Positions 13,475-14,586 of a stretch of 14,586 nt of DNA are shown here, piece after piece. This DNA is from G039029935 sp039029935. GTDB taxonomy: Bacteria > Chloroflexota > Anaerolineae > Caldilineales > Caldilineaceae. Each line of letters starts with the position of its first letter. Within the stretch, counting starts at the first letter, position 1. The stretch covers positions 1 to 14,586 of the forward strand of contig JBCCFC010000182.1 of NCBI GenBank assembly GCA_039029935.1, written 5' to 3'. The notes below the pieces were generated by a model. The model was given only the letters and a program-made list of their open reading frames with translations, was not told where the DNA came from and did not search any database. The translations under genes and the position numbers were made by a program.

Positions 13475-13517
13475 GGTAACTCCTGTTAAAAAAACACTCT
13501 TATTTTTGTTTATAAAA

Positions 13518-13536
13518 AATATTCAAATTGAATATT
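13518..13536. promoter_or_regulatory. Perfect 19-bp palindrome, probable operator of importer operon
   Basis: AATATTCAAATTGAATATT consists of perfect 9-bp arms around one central base. It lies 44-62 bp upstream of the binding-protein ATG. On the minus strand it is followed closely by TATAAA (13514-13509), a possible -10 box, so a bound protein would overlap the promoter. No good -35 hexamer is seen. The regulator is unknown; no regulator gene is in the adjacent window. Confidence 0.6.
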
Positions 13537-13673
13537 GTATCACGACAAAGGACAGACCCCGATGCTTGTAAAAAAATGTGGGACTTAACGGTGCAGAAAG
13601 AAGAGAGCTATCCGCAAGTAGCCTAGCATGGAACAGATATGGTGTCAAATCAAACAAACTGGAGCAGTAATTC

Positions 13674-14585
13674 TCAATTATCTTTGCCGTTCTGCTTTGC
13701 CAACAACCACGCACTCAACCCCAAAAACCCTACCCGCGATTTCAACTTTTCTGCTGGAGCCTCCGTAAACCCATCCAACGCCGCTGCATACAGTGGCACA
13801 CTGGCCGTGTAGGGAACCAGTGCCTGCCGTTCATCCTCCGTCAGCCGTATACCCGTAGCCGTTTCATAGGCATCCACAAGTCGAGACACAACAGCCCAGT
13901 CAAAGTCATCAAGGCCATCATACTCGGCAAACTGGTTGAATTGAACGGCCAACAGCAAAAACGCCAGCGCATAGGCCAGGTCATAGACGCGAGGTCGCAT
14001 TGCCATAAAGCCAAAGTCGAGATAGAGCGTTTCCTTGGGGCATGTTTCGCTGGATTGTGTCTCACTCGTGGCATGGCAAAGATTGCTGAGGCGTACATCG
14101 CCATGAATCAACTGTGATGGCAGTTTTGTTGTCGATACCCATTGACGCCGCAGTTGGTTAACCAGCGAGCGCAGCAATGTTGCAACCTCAACCGCTTCGA
14201 GGTCATGCTGCACGGCCTGTTCGGTCGCGGGGAGCCAGCGTTGTAGCGAGCCAGGTGGGGCATAGGTGGCGACATCGGGACGCGGCACATGCACACTCGA
14301 CTGACGCATTGCCGTGTGTAGTGTCCCCATTGCGCCAAAGATCCACAGATATACCTCAGTCGAGTGTGGTCGTCGTGCATGGGGGATATGTGCCTCCAAC
14401 TCTGCCCAATGGGTTCCACAGCGAAAAACAGTCTTGTCGTTCCATGCAAGGGCGGTGGGGACGAGTAAACCTTGATCAGCCAGTTGACGGCGCACCGCCT
14501 GTTGTGCCAGCAACCTACGTCGCGAGACCGATGGCTGATGGATACGAAGAACACGTGGCGCGGTATCATGCGTCTCTAGCATTGC
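13674..14585 (-). CDS. APH/homoserine-kinase-like phosphotransferase, partial at 5' end
   Basis: This belongs to the aminoglycoside phosphotransferase (APH/ThrB2/choline kinase) superfamily, which transfers phosphate from ATP to hydroxyls of small molecules. The C-lobe motifs are clear: HGDVRLSN (H160, G161, catalytic D162, metal ligand N167) and LDFGFM with the second metal ligand D189. Both are numbered from the ATG at 14582. VYDLAYALAFLL with D201 is the usual helix after the active site. The visible N-terminus starts at TAPRVLRIHQP, which in relatives is strand 3 of the N-lobe. The preceding codon is open (GCA), so about 30-40 residues probably lie beyond the window. The ATG at 14582 is unlikely to be the true start. 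It is on the same strand as, and upstream of, the sugar importer, with 199 bp between; a phosphorylation role for the imported solute is possible but unproven. Confidence 0.85.
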   Translation of the reverse strand, partial: AMLETHDTAPRVLRIHQPSVSRRRLLAQQAVRRQLADQGLLVPTALAWNDKTVFRCGTHWAELEAHIPHARRPHSTEVYLWIFGAMGTLHTAMRQSSVHVPRPDVATYAPPGSLQRWLPATEQAVQHDLEAVEVATLLRSLVNQLRRQWVSTTKLPSQLIHGDVRLSNLCHATSETQSSETCPKETLYLDFGFMAMRPRVYDLAYALAFLLLAVQFNQFAEYDGLDDFDWAVVSRLVDAYETATGIRLTEDERQALVPYTASVPLYAAALDGFTEAPAEKLKSRVGFLGLSAWLLAKQNGKDN

Positions 14586-14586
14586 A

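Overview
The window looks like a piece of a chromosome from a Chloroflexota (Anaerolineae/Ardenticatenia-like) bacterium. That placement is inference, from the overall style: near-balanced base composition, a Tat-exported lipoprotein sugar-binding protein, a PspA homologue paired with a coiled-coil membrane protein, an IS200-like transposase relative, and intergenic regions crowded with small palindromes and tandem repeats. No rRNA, tRNA or CRISPR array was found.

Layout. (1) 1-1154 is a repeat and mobile zone. A frameshifted Y1/HUH transposase of the RAYT/IS200 type (minus strand) lies between two oppositely oriented bipartite hairpin units, followed by a MITE-like inverted-repeat element and a third hairpin unit. 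(2) 1160-1888 (minus) is a sigma-70 family factor with iterated 9-mers directly ahead of its start. A hairpin-dense 526-bp gap separates it from the divergent gene at 2415-6035 (plus), a very large RecQ-family helicase with a TPR-like N-terminus and two HRDC domains. (3) 6049-6500 holds minisatellites and inverted repeats, then pspA (6516-7193). After a second repeat cluster comes a two-TM coiled-coil protein (7600-8415) with a strong terminator. (4) 8465-8898 holds a second MITE-like element and a strand-switching tandem repeat, then a two-gene operon: a Rieske [2Fe-2S] protein and a P-loop kinase-like protein. (5) On the minus strand, converging on that operon, is a sugar ABC importer. Its order of transcription is substrate-binding lipoprotein, permease, permease, with no ATPase gene in the window. 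Upstream is an APH/ThrB-like phosphotransferase cut by the window edge.

How they work together. The importer genes form one functional unit. Its binding-protein gene is separated from the permeases by a fold-back tandem repeat, and its upstream region holds a perfect 19-bp palindrome suited to an operator. PspA and the coiled-coil membrane protein plausibly cooperate in envelope stress. The Rieske protein and kinase are co-transcribed, but their substrates cannot be read from sequence.

The most unusual content is non-coding: (a) a family of bipartite hairpins with 8-bp stems and a constant 12-nt spacer, two of which frame the transposase; (b) tandem three-way-junction repeats whose two loops are complementary to each other; (c) tandem repeats that switch from G-rich to C-rich units in mid-array, at three places.
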